DNA of 7,361 bases from assembly GCF_937997405.1 (NCBI RefSeq), contig NZ_CALKTL010000065.1, positions 1 through 7,361 on the forward strand, given 5' to 3'. Shown one piece after another: positions 5,891 to 7,361 of this stretch (position 1 is its first letter; each line of letters starts with the position of its first letter). This DNA comes from an uncultured Campylobacter sp. (GTDB taxonomy: Bacteria > Campylobacterota > Campylobacteria > Campylobacterales > Campylobacteraceae). The notes under the pieces were generated by a model. It had not been told where the DNA came from. It ran no database searches and worked only from the letters and a program-made list of their open reading frames with translations. The translations under genes were made by a program, and so were the position numbers.

Positions 5891-5956
5891 ATGGCAAAAA
5901 AGCTAAATTTTATGCAGGATGGATTTGCGTGCTTTAAAGGCACGGCGCGATCTTGA
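5891..5956 (+). CDS. Possible 21-residue small protein or leader peptide
   Basis: The frame runs from ATG 5891 to TGA 5954-5956 and encodes 21 residues, MAKKLNFMQDGFACFKGTAR followed by S. AGGAGG (5880-5885) lies five bases before the ATG, the strongest and best-spaced ribosome-binding site in the gene-free regions, and a possible promoter lies about 100 bases upstream. The product is not recognised and has no clear membrane segment. A +1 shift near 5915 would lead into a frame open to the TAA at 6150-6152, so this may instead be the start of a broken, roughly 85-residue gene. It could also be chance. Confidence 0.25.
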   Translation: MAKKLNFMQDGFACFKGTARS

Positions 5957-6261
5957 CGCAGATGCGGTGACGCGCAGCTTACAAGGCATAAAAAATATAC
6001 GCGAAGAAGCAGGCGAAAGCCTACAACTATGGACGTTGGTAAAGCGGCGGTTTGCGGCAAGGATATGGGCTATGACGTGCATGCGTGGCAATCAAATACC
6101 GCGCGCGTCTCGCGGCGAGCGGCAAAATTTCATCCGCCGCAGACCGCGGTAAGTGGATAAATTTTGCATTAAAACGTAGCTTTGCTGAAATTCTAGCGCG
6201 TTTGAAAATACGGAGCAATAGGACAGGAGGTAAGACGGCGAGCGGCTCAGCAGTAACGCAG

Positions 6262-6291
6262 CGGCGCGAAATTTTACGGCGCAAAAATTTA
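6262..6291. repeat. Tandem 15-base imperfect repeat
   Basis: Two adjacent units each start with CGGCGC followed by an A/T run ending in TTTA (6262-6276 and 6277-6291), with 13 of 15 bases identical. The size is close to the 14-base tandem pair at 2646-2673, but the units are unrelated in sequence. Probably a local slip duplication. Confidence 0.4.
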
Positions 6292-6772
6292 TTTTACCGC
6301 GCGATACATACGCAAGGCGCGATCTAAAACTCATTTTCCAATCAAGTGGCTCGCGCACCCCTCGCAATAAATAACCTCAAGGCATGATTAAGACAGACAG
6401 AATTTTAAAATTTAACGCCGTATTCGCAGCCTATGAGATTTGCAACGTAAATTTAAAAGCAGCGCCGCGCTTTATGAAATTCCATTTAAATTTTAGCCTA
6501 CGATATGTCCGTATTGAGGCGGGAAAGACCTCTCAATCGCAAGATCGCGCTTATTGCAAAGATAACGGCGGCACATTACTCCGCTCGCTCACAAAGCCCG
6601 TCAGCCCTCCGATGACGCTTTGATTCGGAGCGGGTCGCGTCTGCGTAAATTGGTATTATTAAGATCGCGGATTTGCTTATCGCTAAATTTAGTGTAGATG
6701 CGGCTACCGTATGCCGCTACGACAGGGCCGGGCTTGCGTTAAATTTGCTCCGATCGCGCTGTGCTTTTACGA

Positions 6773-6791
6773 TAAAATTTATAAAATTTTA
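6773..6791. repeat. Second copy of the 19-base word found at the composition junction
   Basis: TAAAATTTATAAAATTTTA at 6773-6791 is identical to 462-480; its 16-base core AAAATTTATAAAATTT also occurs at 1871-1886. The word is AT-only and internally repetitive, so recurrence in this DNA is not surprising, but it offers a microhomology that could explain the join at the left end. Confidence 0.6.
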
Positions 6792-6804
6792 TTTGCGATC
6801 GGCG

Positions 6805-6848
6805 CCGTGAAATTTTATAAAGCTCCATTTTAAAAATTTGCGGCACGG
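6805..6848. repeat. Bulged inverted repeat
   Basis: CCGTG-AAATTTT (6805-6816) can pair with AAAATTT (6833-6839) and CACGG (6844-6848), with a four-base bulge GCGG on the right arm and a 16-base loop. Twelve pairs form in total. There is no adjacent T-run and no neighbouring gene to suggest a role. Confidence 0.35.
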
Positions 6849-7034
6849 GCACGTACCGACCAGATCGTCAAGCTAAAATCAAATATCAAAATTCCAAGCG
6901 GCGAATGCAGAAAAACCCTCGTCCTAGCGTATCTGCGGCGGCGGCGCAGGCGCGCTAAATTTATCGCTTTTAGGACGCAAAAGACGCACAGACGCGGGCA
7001 AAATTTATTGATTTTATAGTTTAAAGCATCGAAT

Positions 7035-7073
7035 TCGCGCGCCTAGGCTAAATTTTAAATTTAAAGCGCGCGA
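7035..7073. repeat. GC-rich 8-base inverted repeat with an AT loop
   Basis: TCGCGCGC (7035-7042) and GCGCGCGA (7066-7073) are exact reverse complements around a 23-base loop rich in AAATTT words. The stem is strong for its length but is not followed by a T-run on either strand, so it is not called a terminator. Confidence 0.4.
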
Positions 7074-7277
7074 CGCTTCGGACGCATCCGCGCGACTGCG
7101 AGCGCTCATAAAATTCGCCCGAAGCAAGGTTATAAACCGCAGATGGGCGCAAAATTTATCGCCGCAAAAATCAAAGCCGCGAAAGCAAAAAGGCTCCACG
7201 AGCGCTCGCTGCCGCATCCGCCCGAGTAAATTAAAATCGCATGATCCGCCTGGCTGTCATACATAGAGGGCGTCGCT

Positions 7278-7334
7278 GCAGGCATTTGCACTTAAATCCG
7301 GTGCGATCACAATGCGATTTAAAACCGCGCCTGC
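7278..7334. repeat. Nested inverted repeats near the right edge
   Basis: The outer arms GCAGGC (7278-7283) and GCCTGC (7329-7334) enclose the inner arms TTAAAT (7292-7297) and ATTTAA (7317-7322). All pairs are exact, with an 8/6-base internal loop and a 19-base apical loop. It could be an operator or a structured RNA, possibly belonging to a gene beyond the edge, but the arms are short enough for chance. Confidence 0.3.
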
Positions 7335-7361
7335 TTAAATTCGCGCCGTTTCGGTTCGCTC

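Larger units (their letters stand above)
5752..7361. other. 1.6 kb region without a recognisable gene
   Basis: Open frames on both strands are short (110 codons at most), overlap one another, mostly lack ribosome-binding sites, and show Arg/Cys/Ser-rich or repetitive composition with no recognised family. The DNA is a patchwork of GC-rich CGGCG runs and AAATTT words (about 20 by hand count). Supportable items are listed separately: a -10-like box over a dyad, a 21-codon frame with strong translation signals, a tandem repeat and several inverted repeats. A perfect AGGAGGT at about 6225-6231 has no start codon at useful distance. I see no tRNA cloverleaf, rRNA, transposase or CRISPR. The region may be decayed genes or an unannotated RNA locus. 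Confidence 0.6.

Noticed and set aside
5728..6060. 110-codon minus-strand frame overlapping the end of the glycerate kinase gene
   Set aside because: It overlaps the end of a well-supported gene on the other strand, is Cys/Ser/Arg-rich, and matches no family I recognise.
5919..6152. 77-codon + strand frame as an independent gene
   Set aside because: AGG directly abuts the ATG with no spacing and the C-terminal half is Arg-rich noise; kept only as a possible frameshifted continuation of the 5891 frame.
6225..6231. Perfect AGGAGGT Shine-Dalgarno sequence
   Set aside because: No ATG, GTG or TTG lies at a usable distance downstream, so it is probably a chance match.
6085..6327. 80-codon + strand frame starting with GTG
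   Set aside because: No ribosome-binding site, basic low-complexity composition, and it overlaps other equally long frames on both strands.
6384..6623. 79-codon + strand frame
   Set aside because: No convincing ribosome-binding site; several residues (NLK, KF) simply come from AAATTTA words; no family match.
7014..7217. 67-codon minus-strand frame near the right edge
   Set aside because: Runs through a GC inverted repeat, lacks translation signals and has no family resemblance.

Overview
The window joins two unlike pieces of DNA. Bases 1 to about 460 are AT-rich (about 30% GC by eye). They hold the last 140 codons of a valyl-tRNA synthetase gene and its intrinsic terminator, in a style that suggests a fusobacterial organism such as Leptotrichia. 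From about position 480 onward the DNA is much richer in GC and packed with the word AAATTT/AAATTTA. This style suggests a Campylobacter of the oral, higher-GC group (C. gracilis, C. showae, C. rectus or similar). The switch falls inside a 19-base AT-only word that also occurs in the Campylobacter-like part. An assembly or library chimera between two oral bacteria is therefore the simplest reading, with a real transfer as the alternative. Species names are inferred from sequence style, not from a search.

All recognisable genes lie on the + strand. After the junction comes a two-gene unit: an EamA/DMT-family membrane transporter (580-1479) and, 13 bases later, a short YrdC/Sua5-domain protein (1493-1915) that probably makes the threonylcarbamoyl-AMP used for tRNA t6A. 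Next is about 0.93 kb without a credible gene (1916-2841). A GntP-family organic-acid permease follows (2842-4218). Then comes a 396-base spacer full of inverted repeats (4219-4614) and a glycerate kinase (4615-5751). The final 1.6 kb (5752-7361) has no recognisable gene. It does have one extended -10-like box overlapping a perfect dyad, and a 21-codon reading frame with a very strong ribosome-binding site.

Permease and kinase make a coherent pair: import of D-glycerate (or a close sugar acid), then phosphorylation to phosphoglycerate, which enters lower glycolysis/gluconeogenesis. That would suit Campylobacter, most of which lack phosphofructokinase and cannot use glucose by the classical route. 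About 40% of the window is non-coding, high for this group. No tRNA, rRNA, CRISPR array, insertion sequence or phage gene was seen. No clearly new biological system is evident; the points most worth checking are the chimeric junction, the AAATTT word density, the structured spacer before the kinase and the small frame at 5891.
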